A stretch of DNA of 64,000 nucleotides from a virus. Under the pieces are notes generated by a model. The model did not search any database. It was not told the DNA's origin and worked only from the letters and a program-made list of their open reading frames with translations. This document shows positions 36,936-46,572 of the stretch, piece after piece. The first letter of the stretch is position 1. Each line of letters starts with the position of its first letter. The DNA is taken from positions 62,001-126,000 of IMG/VR virus record IMGVR_UViG_3300034158_000023. One strand, 5' to 3'. The position numbers were made by a program, and so were the translations under genes.

Positions 36936-38054
36936 ATGATACCATTATTACCTAGCTGGGATGAAAATGATAACATGAGTGCTCCATATGTGGGGCCAAT
37001 AAAACGACCTGCCCCTAAGGGAGAATGGGAGAATGCGACATTCTCCCTAGGGCCCTTAAATTATGGAGCACCTGAACAACATTTAGCGCAAAGATGGTGG
37101 GCTATCTATTCTGAGATCCATGAAGGGGTAACCTACCTTTATATAGTTCCAGCTAACCTTGACGGTAGTGGATGGGGAAGACCTAGACGGATTCTTGATT
37201 TCTACTACGCTAGAATTATTATAGGTATTACCTTTGGATTTAATCACCGTGGCCTTGCCATAATTGGGTTACACCACAACGATAACTACGGTCCACCTAA
37301 TGCAACTTCAGTTTTCTATCCCGTTAAGGATAGTGCAGGAGCATATGCGGTAAGGATTATGTATTTAATGGATGCCAAAGGAGTAGTAATAGCGTGCGAA
37401 AAACCAGAGTATGTTGAAGGGGTAGAAAGAGTAACCTACCTTTTTTACAAGGATCCAAATAACGTATTAACTTACCTTACTGACAATGGTACTGAAAATT
37501 GGAGTAATACTAATGCAGTTAAAAGTAGAGAACTGGGCCCGTCTTGGGAAATTCTGCATGGGGGTTATCGCATAGACGGTAAGTTTCAATTAGCTTATCG
37601 ACATGATGCAAACGACCCATTACCACCAGATGTTCTACCTCCGGAAAGTTATACTTACGGGGAGTTGCTATCATCTCCTTATCCATATAAGGCTCCAGTA
37701 GAAATTAACCCTATCCCTAAAGCTAGTGTCTCTACTGCTACTGTGACAACAGTTACACCTACAGTGGAAACCGCAAACGTGGCTAGACCGATGGGTACGA
37801 TAACTGGCATTTTAATCACGGAACCGTTGATTAATTTACCTATAGTAGAACAGATACCAGTTGCTAAAGCTAAGATTGACTCGATGTCAGTAGAGAATAC
37901 GATTCTAGTTACTCCAGTGACTGAAACGTTACCTACTACATTACCATTGGCTATGGGAGTCAAGTTAACAACCACTAGGGTGGGCGATGAAGCAGTTAGT
38001 ACTACCACCATTGGCGTACCAACCATCAGTAACATAACCGTTACTAATCTCTAA
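36936..38054 (+). CDS. Fibre-associated protein, beta-rich head and Thr/Val-rich tail, 372 aa
   Basis: Residues 1-235 are beta-rich with repeated Trp/Tyr strands (WWAIYSEIHEGVTYLYIVPANLDGSGWG, then later HGGYRIDGKFQLAYRHD), resembling the 41793 protein, so a propeller-like or sialidase-like fold is possible. From about residue 245 the chain is almost only Thr, Val, Ile, Pro and Ala, an unusual low-complexity tail. It sits between fibre genes 1 and 2. Confidence 0.65.
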   Translation: MIPLLPSWDENDNMSAPYVGPIKRPAPKGEWENATFSLGPLNYGAPEQHLAQRWWAIYSEIHEGVTYLYIVPANLDGSGWGRPRRILDFYYARIIIGITFGFNHRGLAIIGLHHNDNYGPPNATSVFYPVKDSAGAYAVRIMYLMDAKGVVIACEKPEYVEGVERVTYLFYKDPNNVLTYLTDNGTENWSNTNAVKSRELGPSWEILHGGYRIDGKFQLAYRHDANDPLPPDVLPPESYTYGELLSSPYPYKAPVEINPIPKASVSTATVTTVTPTVETANVARPMGTITGILITEPLINLPIVEQIPVAKAKIDSMSVENTILVTPVTETLPTTLPLAMGVKLTTTRVGDEAVSTTTIGVPTISNITVTNL

Positions 38055-38064
38055 GGAGGTCAGG

Positions 38065-38973
38065 ATGTTTAACAATTTGAAAGCTACTGGTGCTGGTGTG
38101 TTAACCGTTAAAGGTCCCACCAAAGAAGTTAGCGTAAAGAGTGGTAATCACATCTTACAAAACTTCTGGACATTAATGGCTGATAATACCATGCGCTCTA
38201 CAGTGGTTGCTATGTGTAAAATTGGCACTGGTACCACAGCTACTACCTCTGCTACAGTAGGGTTAGCCAACAAGGTAACATTACTTAATGGTGCCCAACC
38301 AACCAGAAGCACTGAAGGGGAAACTGCTAAAACTTTAAACAGCGGTGCGCAGATAGAAGCTAAATTGATATTTAAGTTCACTTTCTCTGCTGGTAGTTAT
38401 CAGGGTAGCTTAACTGAGTACGGTTTAGACTTTACATCTAGTGCTAATAGCTCACTGACGCATACCCGTGTATTGATTGGTGAAACTGGCCCTATTGAGC
38501 AATTGGTAATTGGGCTAGAAGACAGTATGGAATTAGAGTACACGATTACTCTAGTTGCTGACACTGTTAGCGCTCCTATTGAGTTTCAGTTGATGATTGA
38601 TGGCACTCCTGTAACACATACTGCGGAATGGATTTGGAGTACGCTGAAGAAGTCTACTGCTTATTTGGAGTTGTTTGGTGGGAAGGATGGGTGTTCGTTA
38701 TACAAGTTACCAGCTAAACCTACCGCATTAGTTGATCCAGTACCTAGCGCTACTGCCTATGTTAGTTGTCCTTTTTCTAGGGCATACGACGGACAGGCTA
38801 AGAAATCGTCATTGACCTTTAAGCTTACACCTTTTGCAGGTAATGAACCAGGCGGGTATAACTATTTGCGTTGCTATAGTTCTAGTGTATCTACTGGTGG
38901 ATGGTATATCAATCCGCCAATCGCTAAAACTGGTCTACAGGAATTAGTAGTAACCCTAGAGGAGTTATCATGA
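38065..38973 (+). CDS. Tail-fibre-like protein 2, 302 aa
   Basis: Ribosome site AAGGAGG. It has the shared N-terminal domain (GAGVLTVKGPTKEV...HILQNFWTLM...MCKIGTGTTATTSATVGL...LTEYGLDF...LELEYTITLVADTV), then a short variable C-terminus beginning near IDGTPVTHTAEWIW. Short enough to be an attachment domain plus one receptor-binding module. Confidence 0.72.
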   Translation: MFNNLKATGAGVLTVKGPTKEVSVKSGNHILQNFWTLMADNTMRSTVVAMCKIGTGTTATTSATVGLANKVTLLNGAQPTRSTEGETAKTLNSGAQIEAKLIFKFTFSAGSYQGSLTEYGLDFTSSANSSLTHTRVLIGETGPIEQLVIGLEDSMELEYTITLVADTVSAPIEFQLMIDGTPVTHTAEWIWSTLKKSTAYLELFGGKDGCSLYKLPAKPTALVDPVPSATAYVSCPFSRAYDGQAKKSSLTFKLTPFAGNEPGGYNYLRCYSSSVSTGGWYINPPIAKTGLQELVVTLEELS

Positions 38974-39911
38974 ATTTACCGCAATGGGAAATCCTAGGTA
39001 CAACTAAGGCTAAGGTCATCCATGAAGATGGTAGCGTGGATGTAAATGTTTATAACAATAAAATATTAAATAGTTTTTATAATTGGATCGTATCTAAACA
39101 AAACGTATACCAATTAAATCCTACATTGAAGTTAGGTACTGGCACCAGTGAAACAGACTTAGGGATGAGTGGGTTAGAAAGTCTTATCACTTTGACTAGT
39201 GGTAGTTGGCCAGCTATCCCTGTAACTGCTGGTACCACGGTGGGAGATTTTATTGAGAATGATACCGTGGTTTCTATAAAGACCACGTTTGTATTCATTT
39301 TCAAGAAAGGTCAGGTGGTAGATACGCTATCTGAATATGGGATGTCTATGGCTGCCGCTGGTGGTTCTCTAGTAGACACTCGTGTTAAGGTAACTGACAG
39401 TCAAGGTAATCCAGCGACAATAACCGTGTTGGGTACAGACCAGTTAGTAATTGAGTACACGTTAGAATTACGTGCTCCAAAAGTCGTACCTCCATTTGTA
39501 GTGCCAGTAGTTACTAACGGCGTATCAGTTGACCACACCTTCCAATTCGTGTGGGGTCCTTGGAGGAACTTTGCTGCTTACCTGAATATGGTAGGTGGTT
39601 ACATGAATGGTGGTTCCTCAGCGGCCTCTATGTTGACGGCCAACGTAAGCAGTTTTGCAGCAGACTTTGCATCACAAACTGCTTATGGTACTACCGCAGG
39701 ATTGGTATCAGTTGTGCAACAGAACGCAACTGAATTGTTTATCGACTATACCTTTGGTAGTACTAAAGGTAATCAGGCGTCTGGAATTAACTACCTTTCC
39801 GCAAATGCGTACAGTGGTGAATGGTGGAGATACAACATTACGCCACCTATAGCTAAAGCTGAAGGACAAGAGTTAAAATTCAGACTATCTATGGCTAAAA
39901 GGGGAAGTTGA
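38970..39911 (+). CDS. Tail-fibre-like protein 3, 313 aa
   Basis: Overlaps the previous gene by four bases. The shared domain is clear (LNSFYNWIV...TLKLGTGTSETDLGMSGLESL...SEYGMSM...LVIEYTLELRAP), followed by NGVSVDHTFQFVWG, equivalent to the junction in gene 2, and a distinct C-terminus. Confidence 0.72.
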   Translation: MNLPQWEILGTTKAKVIHEDGSVDVNVYNNKILNSFYNWIVSKQNVYQLNPTLKLGTGTSETDLGMSGLESLITLTSGSWPAIPVTAGTTVGDFIENDTVVSIKTTFVFIFKKGQVVDTLSEYGMSMAAAGGSLVDTRVKVTDSQGNPATITVLGTDQLVIEYTLELRAPKVVPPFVVPVVTNGVSVDHTFQFVWGPWRNFAAYLNMVGGYMNGGSSAASMLTANVSSFAADFASQTAYGTTAGLVSVVQQNATELFIDYTFGSTKGNQASGINYLSANAYSGEWWRYNITPPIAKAEGQELKFRLSMAKRGS

Positions 39912-39913
39912 TT

Positions 39914-40864
39914 ATGTTTAGTACCCCAAAAGTAATACAAATGGGAGGAGTGTTCTCTGTCGGTAAAATCGCCGACGGGGAATGTTTACCACCGTGCGAA
40001 GTTGCTCATAACGCACTACTTAGTAACTTCTTAAATTACTTGATCACTAGCGATCTTTTTACTGGCGATCAACATTGCATTAAAATAGGCTACAGTGATT
40101 ACCCTAACGACGCTACTACGGTAAGTATTGTAGATGGGGTTCACTCTGCTAACGACTATGAAAACACTGGGGTAGAGGAATTACTATCTAGGAATGTTAC
40201 GTTTGACGGACTGACTCGGGTGATTACTATCCGTGAAATCTACCGCAGACGCTTTAATGAGGGTTTAATAACTAAACCCATCAAAGAAATAGGGGTAGAT
40301 CTATTTAGACCTAATGCTGGCTCCAGAGTGTGCGCCAGAACAGTTTTAGCTACCCCTGTGATTGTTGAACCAGGAGAAGGGATATACGTTGATTACGACA
40401 TTACCTGTCTATTACAATTACCTCCTGAGTCTTCTACGGTAGTAGTTACCCAAGGCGAGACCACTACAGAACACACAGTTCTTTTCAGAGTAGAGGATAT
40501 CCCAACTCTGTCTATCTTTAAGGCACTAGTGTCTGCTGGATCTAGTAATAGTGAAGATGCCGCTATGGGATGGAATGACTACGAGACATTTAATCTGAAT
40601 TTTGTTAAATGGATTTTCCCTGGTTACTTTAACTACCCATTGGAAAAGCCAACATTAACTAAAACCGTAGTCAATAAAGTAGTTACCTCCAAATGGGCAT
40701 TCTCCCCAAGTCAAGCTAATGGCGCTCCTGCTAAGGGCTACATTTCAGTTGTGCAGACTAACAAGAGGTTTACTTACATCTTCCAGCCAGGCATCCCTAA
40801 GAACTCTAACATTAAGGTAGAGTTTACTTTTGTGGATGACTACAGTGGTATCCAAACACTCTAA
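39914..40864 (+). CDS. Tail-fibre-like protein 4, 316 aa
   Basis: ATG 39914 is chosen, with GGGGAAG upstream; an in-frame TTG at 39908 overlaps the previous stop and is less likely. Shared domain more diverged (LLSNFLNYLI...CIKIGYSDYPNDAT...EIGVDLFRP...IYVDYDITC), then a TTEHTVLF junction and an own C-terminus. Confidence 0.7.
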   Translation: MFSTPKVIQMGGVFSVGKIADGECLPPCEVAHNALLSNFLNYLITSDLFTGDQHCIKIGYSDYPNDATTVSIVDGVHSANDYENTGVEELLSRNVTFDGLTRVITIREIYRRRFNEGLITKPIKEIGVDLFRPNAGSRVCARTVLATPVIVEPGEGIYVDYDITCLLQLPPESSTVVVTQGETTTEHTVLFRVEDIPTLSIFKALVSAGSSNSEDAAMGWNDYETFNLNFVKWIFPGYFNYPLEKPTLTKTVVNKVVTSKWAFSPSQANGAPAKGYISVVQTNKRFTYIFQPGIPKNSNIKVEFTFVDDYSGIQTL

Positions 40865-40873
40865 GGAATAAGT

Positions 40874-41782
40874 ATGTTATTAAAAGCCCCCAAAGTGGAA
40901 ATGGTTGCGTATGCAGACGTATCTATCTTGGGGTCACCCGACCCCAAGATACGTGTTCACAATAGTCTTCTGCCAGCTGGTCTAGCTTACCTAATGTCTG
41001 ATGCAATTTCGGTATCTAGTACCCCGTATATTAAGTTTGGCACCAACAACACCCCTAACGCTCCAGGAATGACTGGATTGCAGGCAATTATCTCAGCTAA
41101 TAACTACGCTCAAGATGGGCGTGCCACGTATGTGGAAGTTAAGTCGTATGTCGATAATGGAAATGGTACTTCCACTTCTAAAATCACATATAACGTAGTA
41201 ACTGGCATGGGTAAGGTTTTAGGTGAGGTTGGTGAACTAGGTATAGATTTTGCTAGAACCGATGATGCAGTAGTACACACTCGTTTAGCTCTAGCAACTA
41301 AACTAAACGTTACTGCTGAAAATCAAATTCGTGTAGAGTACACATTTGAGATGACCTACCCTAATACGCCATTAGTGGAAACTATCGATATGGATATTGA
41401 CGGAGTGATCACTCAGATTACTGCTACCCATACGTTAGTTAACCTTAGTATCATGGAACCAGTATTCTTAATGTGTCACTGCCTTATAGCTGGCAATAAC
41501 TGGCGTGTAACTGGGTCTGTACCTACTGATAAAACTGCGTATCAGACGATGGTAACTACTACACCAGTGAAAACTACTGAAGTGGCAGGGAAACTAAGTA
41601 TAGTGAAGGTTACCTTTCACTTACAAGACTGTAACTACGTTGGAGGTATTAAGCACGTGCAATATGGGTATAATTCTAAACCCTTTGCAAGTGTCCAGTT
41701 CTCTACCCCTATTCCAAAAGACAACACTAAAGAACTAGAATTAAAATTCATTAAAGACTTTAGTGGATTCCCTGTTCTATAA
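40874..41782 (+). CDS. Tail-fibre-like protein 5, 302 aa
   Basis: Shared domain: LPAGLAYLM, then YIKFGTNNTPNAPGMTGLQAI, ELGIDFARTDD and IRVEYTFEMTYP. The junction ITATHTLVNL precedes a C-terminus that ends FIKDFSGFPVL, like FVDDYSGIQTL of protein 4, so 4 and 5 are the closest pair. Confidence 0.72.
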   Translation: MLLKAPKVEMVAYADVSILGSPDPKIRVHNSLLPAGLAYLMSDAISVSSTPYIKFGTNNTPNAPGMTGLQAIISANNYAQDGRATYVEVKSYVDNGNGTSTSKITYNVVTGMGKVLGEVGELGIDFARTDDAVVHTRLALATKLNVTAENQIRVEYTFEMTYPNTPLVETIDMDIDGVITQITATHTLVNLSIMEPVFLMCHCLIAGNNWRVTGSVPTDKTAYQTMVTTTPVKTTEVAGKLSIVKVTFHLQDCNYVGGIKHVQYGYNSKPFASVQFSTPIPKDNTKELELKFIKDFSGFPVL

Positions 41783-41792
41783 AGGAGCGAAT

Positions 41793-42413
41793 ATGTTACC
41801 TTCACCTGGCACATGGACATCTAACCCGACCAAGTTACCTATGGTTGGAGGAAATACAGATTTGCCGATTTTAGTAAATCGTACGTTAGCTAACACTTGC
41901 TTAGGACCAGTTGACGTCAATGTGAGTGATGGCGATCTAACGAAAAGAGTTTGGGGGATTAAAATTGATGATGGTGAATTCATCGCGATATTAAGAACCG
42001 CAGATGAAACTGGATGGGAAAAAGAAGTGTCGTTATTTACAACGACTGGGGACTGTTTGTACCCTAGCTTAACCTTTGACCAACTAGGGAAACCTTTAGT
42101 TACATTCATGCGTGGTGGTCATGGGTGGCTGTGGTGGTTTAACCCAATTACTGCTACTAACGAAGTTAGAGATATGGGAGCCGTGGATTCCATTACTATT
42201 GCTATCGATTACCCATATGCAAACTTATCAGCGGAAACTGATGTCACTATTTTCACTTTAAGTGCTGGAGCTTTAAGTTACCGCATTCAACGTGATCGTT
42301 ATGACGTTATATACGACGGTAATGCAGACCTACCAGGAGCCATACTGTTTGGTGGTGGTTTACGGTCTGATAACACCTTCCGGTTACTCTACGGTGTACC
42401 TGTTGTGAGCTAA
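41793..42413 (+). CDS. Fibre-associated beta-rich protein, 206 aa
   Basis: The start at 41793 (MLPSPGTWTSN) is chosen because AAAGGAG lies just upstream. Trp/Gly-rich strands (KRVWGIKIDDGEFIAILRTADETGWEK, FMRGGHGWLWWFNP) and the ending GGGLRSDNTFRLLYGVP parallel the 36936 protein, suggesting a second copy without the Thr/Val tail. Probably a beta-propeller-like virion part; inference. Confidence 0.65.
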   Translation: MLPSPGTWTSNPTKLPMVGGNTDLPILVNRTLANTCLGPVDVNVSDGDLTKRVWGIKIDDGEFIAILRTADETGWEKEVSLFTTTGDCLYPSLTFDQLGKPLVTFMRGGHGWLWWFNPITATNEVRDMGAVDSITIAIDYPYANLSAETDVTIFTLSAGALSYRIQRDRYDVIYDGNADLPGAILFGGGLRSDNTFRLLYGVPVVS

Positions 42414-42432
42414 TGCCTATTCGGAGATAAAG

Positions 42433-44817
42433 ATGAACATAGAAGCACCTGTAGGTAAATTCGTTGGTCGTCCTACGTTAATTGTAACCCACGCTGATGG
42501 AAGCGAAGAATCCAGAACGGTTACCAATGCACCACTTAAGAAAATCTTTGATGCTATCTTAGCTGGTACAAGTTTTTTAAGTATCTACCCAATCATTAAA
42601 GTGGGCGTAGGTACTACTCCAACCACAGCGTCAACCTCGTTTATGGAATTACCCATAAAACCAGCTGGCGCTAACTATAACCTTAACTCTACAAAATCGG
42701 CGAATGTTAGTCCTAAGGTGTATTCCCCTGATGGTAAGACACTATCATACACGTATACATACGTTCAAACATTTAACCTTGGTGCTATCGTTGGTCTTAT
42801 CACTGAAGTAGGGTTAGATACCAGAAGTAAAAACAACACCGGAGAAGTAGATTTTAGAGCAGTGTTAGACAGCGGTGTTAACGTGTATGCGGACAGTCAG
42901 TTAAAAGTATTCTACGCATTTGACATTAGTGTCACCATAGGTGCACCTTTTGTAATGCCTATCAGTGTTGGCGGCGTGTCCACTGATTTCACCATCACTC
43001 CCACTTTTATGCAAGGCACCACGTTAGACATTAATCAAATACTAACACCGCCGTCATCAGTGTGGGTGGAAGACCTAGATACAATTGCATCAGGAGCTCT
43101 GTGGAGATCTGCTCAGTCCATGAATGTGTCCTCTGGACATGGGGTTTATGAATTTATTCCAGACTCTTCTAAGATAGCAGTTAAGTTTAACTCTACTGGT
43201 AGCAAGTGTAACACCACGTCTGCAACAATTAAATGGATCGCATTTAATGACCAACGCCCATTAGTTGGGTATAAAATAGAACCGCCGTTACCCAAGTCTA
43301 CCCTTCAAGCCTTGAAGTTGAAAGTGACCTTTGACTACGACGCAGTTAACCCATGGTACGATTCACCGTTACCTCCAGATCCAGTAGATCCTCCTGAGGA
43401 CACCCCAGATGTAATCCCTATGGATTTAGTGGATACTGCTGATACTGGACACACTCTGGAATCACTCGGACAGTACGGCTTAGATTATCCTAATCAGATA
43501 GTTAGAGCCAACGATGAGTTAGAGATAATGTTCTATGCAGGGGCTCCCTCATTTAAGGACAACTCTCATGTGGCAATGGAAGGAAAAGAAGCATGGGTAA
43601 GTAGTACCCTATCGTCAATTGGTTTTGGTTTCGGTATGTGGGGACTTGATCCAGCCACGGATAACATGTTAGCTCGTTATAACTGTTACGTGGAATTAAC
43701 TGATGGGGCAACCACTAAGCGCGCCAAGTTAGTAATTAATGAAGACCCTACTGATCCAGCATTTAAGTGGTATACGTACGCTAAAGAAACTTCCCCTGGG
43801 ATGTTTTCTAAAACTGACTACCTCACTCCTGAGTACTCAGATTTTTACAATGAGTACATCAATGATGGGGGTGGTTTGCAATACGCATTTGGTAGCGGTT
43901 TACCAGCTGTGGATGATACCTACTATGGTACTAATCCTGATGCCCTATGGTTAATATCTATTTTCTATCCTAATGCAGCAGAGTGGCCTGTAGCTATCAG
44001 TGGAAGAACTCTAGCCTTCCGCATGAAAGCTATACCTAAGAATGTAGCTAAAACTCCAGTGCAGTTAACTATGGATGTACACTTCGATATCCCTAAACCT
44101 GTAGAACCTGAAGTTCCAGCAGAAGGGGTGGATACCGTTGATACCAATCGTATATGGGGGGCATCTAATTTTGTAGACGCCGCGCACATGGAAGTTCGGA
44201 ATAACGACGAATTGGAATTGATGTTTGCTTTAAACCGTGGAGCAACTGGAGACAACGGTTCAGAACCGTTTGCACCTACGGTTAAGAATGGTAACACTTG
44301 GACAGCTAATGGTTCTGCTTCAGAAATGTATTTAGGTTTCAACATGTATCAGAACTTTGATATCACAACCCAAGACATCACTGATCGCTACGACCTATAT
44401 GTTGATTTGCTACATTCCACTGGCAACAAAACTGCTAAGTATGTGCGCATAGTAGAAGAAACCTACCCAGGTCTGTATCTACAATGTCCAGATGGGCAAG
44501 GTGGGTACTCCAACGATTCATTAAATGCAGCCGAACAAGGTTTTTACGATACCCACGAGGTTAACCCCACTACAATTAACTTTGCTGGCTTCCAAGAAAA
44601 CATCATGTTTATATACCCACCAAATGTTGGAGAACCAGACCCCGAATTAAATCCTGTGGAATTTATGGCAAGGGTAGTTCGAACGTTCTATAGATCTACT
44701 GGAGTAGTTCCGTTTGACCTTTCCAACGCAACTATACAAATTAGATTGCGAGCTGTTCCTAAGGATACCGCTAAGGCAACTGTGCAGTTTACGGCAACGG
44801 TTAATCTGACGGCTTGA
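42433..44817 (+). CDS. Tail-fibre-like protein 6 with repeated C-terminal modules, 794 aa
   Basis: The N-terminal ~175 residues carry the shared domain (LKKIFDAILAG...IIKVGVGTTPTTAS...ITEVGLDTRS...KVFYAFDISV). A proline/aspartate linker follows at about 313-330 (LPPDPVDPPEDTP). Two related modules come next, about 335-555 and 565-794, each with NDELE(I/L)MF, F.MW/NM, a (Y/V)DL or CY strand, DFYNEY/GFYDTH, and an ending (F/I)R(M/L)(K/R)A(I/V)PK(N/D)xAK. The longest fibre of the second half of the array. Confidence 0.75.
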   Translation: MNIEAPVGKFVGRPTLIVTHADGSEESRTVTNAPLKKIFDAILAGTSFLSIYPIIKVGVGTTPTTASTSFMELPIKPAGANYNLNSTKSANVSPKVYSPDGKTLSYTYTYVQTFNLGAIVGLITEVGLDTRSKNNTGEVDFRAVLDSGVNVYADSQLKVFYAFDISVTIGAPFVMPISVGGVSTDFTITPTFMQGTTLDINQILTPPSSVWVEDLDTIASGALWRSAQSMNVSSGHGVYEFIPDSSKIAVKFNSTGSKCNTTSATIKWIAFNDQRPLVGYKIEPPLPKSTLQALKLKVTFDYDAVNPWYDSPLPPDPVDPPEDTPDVIPMDLVDTADTGHTLESLGQYGLDYPNQIVRANDELEIMFYAGAPSFKDNSHVAMEGKEAWVSSTLSSIGFGFGMWGLDPATDNMLARYNCYVELTDGATTKRAKLVINEDPTDPAFKWYTYAKETSPGMFSKTDYLTPEYSDFYNEYINDGGGLQYAFGSGLPAVDDTYYGTNPDALWLISIFYPNAAEWPVAISGRTLAFRMKAIPKNVAKTPVQLTMDVHFDIPKPVEPEVPAEGVDTVDTNRIWGASNFVDAAHMEVRNNDELELMFALNRGATGDNGSEPFAPTVKNGNTWTANGSASEMYLGFNMYQNFDITTQDITDRYDLYVDLLHSTGNKTAKYVRIVEETYPGLYLQCPDGQGGYSNDSLNAAEQGFYDTHEVNPTTINFAGFQENIMFIYPPNVGEPDPELNPVEFMARVVRTFYRSTGVVPFDLSNATIQIRLRAVPKDTAKATVQFTATVNLTA

Positions 44818-44837
44818 TAATAGTTTGAATAGCACAC

Positions 44838-44862
44838 AGAGGGCTTCGGCCCTCTTCTTAAT
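44838..44862 (+). terminator. Terminator after the fibre array
   Basis: AGAGGGC-TTCG-GCCCTCTT stem followed by a short T/C run, separating the fibres from 44877. Confidence 0.75.
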
Positions 44863-44876
44863 TTCAGGAGCATGGC

Positions 44877-46553
44877 ATGGCCGAAATAATGCAAGGCACT
44901 GTTCCAGTATTTTCGCCTAACCAAGGTTATAGACAGTGGTTAATGAGTGAGATCTTTACTGGTCCAAATGGCAAAGGTAATATGGTTCCAAACGTAGATG
45001 ATACTATCATGGATTATACCCGTGGTATCCTACGTGTTATAACCTCTGATCCTACAACTGGTTTATCTACTTGGGTAGACTGGAAAGTTCCTACCTCAGG
45101 TGAGTATGACCAAGAAGATGTTCTGTTAGGCATTGGCCCCGGTCCAGATTATGAGTTGGCCAGATGTTACATTAACCAATCTGTTACACCGCATACGTTG
45201 GCGGTTAATACCCATCTACACACTTACGGTAGCCGTACCAAGTATTGTAAGATTTTCTTAGGTACTGATATTACGTCTGGCAATGCCCGTGTGATCTCAG
45301 CGATGTATAATCAATCTGGTCAGTACGTCAGTGAAAACATCCCAATGGTGTTAGCTGAACATAACGAAGTCACTAACTACACTAAGCAGGCTCCTGCTGT
45401 AGGTTATACCAACGATAAGCTGAAAGATGGTGAAACGGTAACGATCGTGTTCTATAACGATCTAGCTGGTGTGGTTGGTTACAATAAACTGATCGTAGCT
45501 AATACCCAGTTTATCCGTAAAGCAGAAGCCAGTCAGTTGTACATCACTGACATCAGTTTAGAAAGTCCATTCTTAGCTGATAGTGAAGCCAACACTTTGT
45601 ATGCGCCATTGAACTTACCTGTAGAAGCACTAACCTTAACAGGTCGTGTACATTACAGTAACGGTTCTATCATGGACGTACCTATCAACAAAGGTAAGAT
45701 GCAGCTGTATGGTTTAGAAAACTACATAGCTACGATCATCGGACAACCTGCGCCATTAAGTTTAATCTACAACCTAGATGCCAATGAAGCATCTTTAAAT
45801 GTGTTAGGTGATACTACTAAACACATAGAGAAGAAATACACTATTCGTACCACAGATGTTGTAGGTGCTTACAGTGTTAAACTTTTTGTTGTGCCTAAGT
45901 GGGTGAATCCAGCGAGTGGTTGGCGTTTAGAGTATATCCTGTATAACTTAGACCGTGGTGATTTCTACTACGCTACTCCATTCGTGGAAGCTGGTATTAA
46001 CTCTGCTGTTTATGATCCATTGTTATACGGTGTATCTCAGAACTTAGTAGTGGCTGTAGACCTTAACAAGGTAGACCCTCGACTAAAACCGTTCCGCCAT
46101 GTGCAGAGCTTTAAGATTGCATTGATGAACAATGGTATAGCAGACGCTACGCCGTATCTGTTAGCCTATGACCCTGGTCAAACCCCAGAATATGGTGCTA
46201 ACTTAAGTGCGCGTTTAAAACTTATAGCCATCTCACAATGGCAAATGGACATTTCTCAAGGTAAGTTATCTTTAGCAGAATGGTTGAGTGTTGTGTATAA
46301 CCCAATCAAACCGCTATATGACCCAACGACAGAAAGTGGTCCATTAGTTCCCACTCACTTCGTGACCAGCATTAACGGTATTAGAACTGAATATCCTATC
46401 GGCGATTGGAACAAACAACTCCCATCACAAACAGGTGGTGTGATTGGTGCTCCGGTAATCATTGAGTGGGTTAGAAAGACAGCAGGTGCTACATTGCAGT
46501 TAGGATGTAGTGGTCTTAAGATTTTCCAAATCCTTAATGCGGGACCGCAATAA
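44877..46553 (+). CDS. Virion structural protein upstream of terminase, 558 aa
   Basis: Beta-rich protein with strongly biased codons, as in the sheath gene. No motif. In phiKZ-like genomes structural genes lie beside the terminase, so a virion role is likely. Ribosome site CAGGAGC. Confidence 0.6.
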   Translation: MAEIMQGTVPVFSPNQGYRQWLMSEIFTGPNGKGNMVPNVDDTIMDYTRGILRVITSDPTTGLSTWVDWKVPTSGEYDQEDVLLGIGPGPDYELARCYINQSVTPHTLAVNTHLHTYGSRTKYCKIFLGTDITSGNARVISAMYNQSGQYVSENIPMVLAEHNEVTNYTKQAPAVGYTNDKLKDGETVTIVFYNDLAGVVGYNKLIVANTQFIRKAEASQLYITDISLESPFLADSEANTLYAPLNLPVEALTLTGRVHYSNGSIMDVPINKGKMQLYGLENYIATIIGQPAPLSLIYNLDANEASLNVLGDTTKHIEKKYTIRTTDVVGAYSVKLFVVPKWVNPASGWRLEYILYNLDRGDFYYATPFVEAGINSAVYDPLLYGVSQNLVVAVDLNKVDPRLKPFRHVQSFKIALMNNGIADATPYLLAYDPGQTPEYGANLSARLKLIAISQWQMDISQGKLSLAEWLSVVYNPIKPLYDPTTESGPLVPTHFVTSINGIRTEYPIGDWNKQLPSQTGGVIGAPVIIEWVRKTAGATLQLGCSGLKIFQILNAGPQ

Positions 46554-46572
46554 CTATTAAGCCGAGGTACTC

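Noticed and set aside
37679-38035. 118-codon minus-strand frame opposite the 36936 tail
   Set aside because: The Thr/Val-rich sense sequence creates a stop-free complement; the hydrophobic product is an artefact of that low complexity.
39908-39913. TTG start for fibre gene 4
   Set aside because: It would overlap the preceding stop and place the GGGGAAG site too close; the ATG at 39914 is better spaced.
38173-44800. CRISPR or tandem DNA repeats in the fibre region
   Set aside because: The repetition is at protein-domain level between genes; no short regularly spaced DNA repeats were seen.
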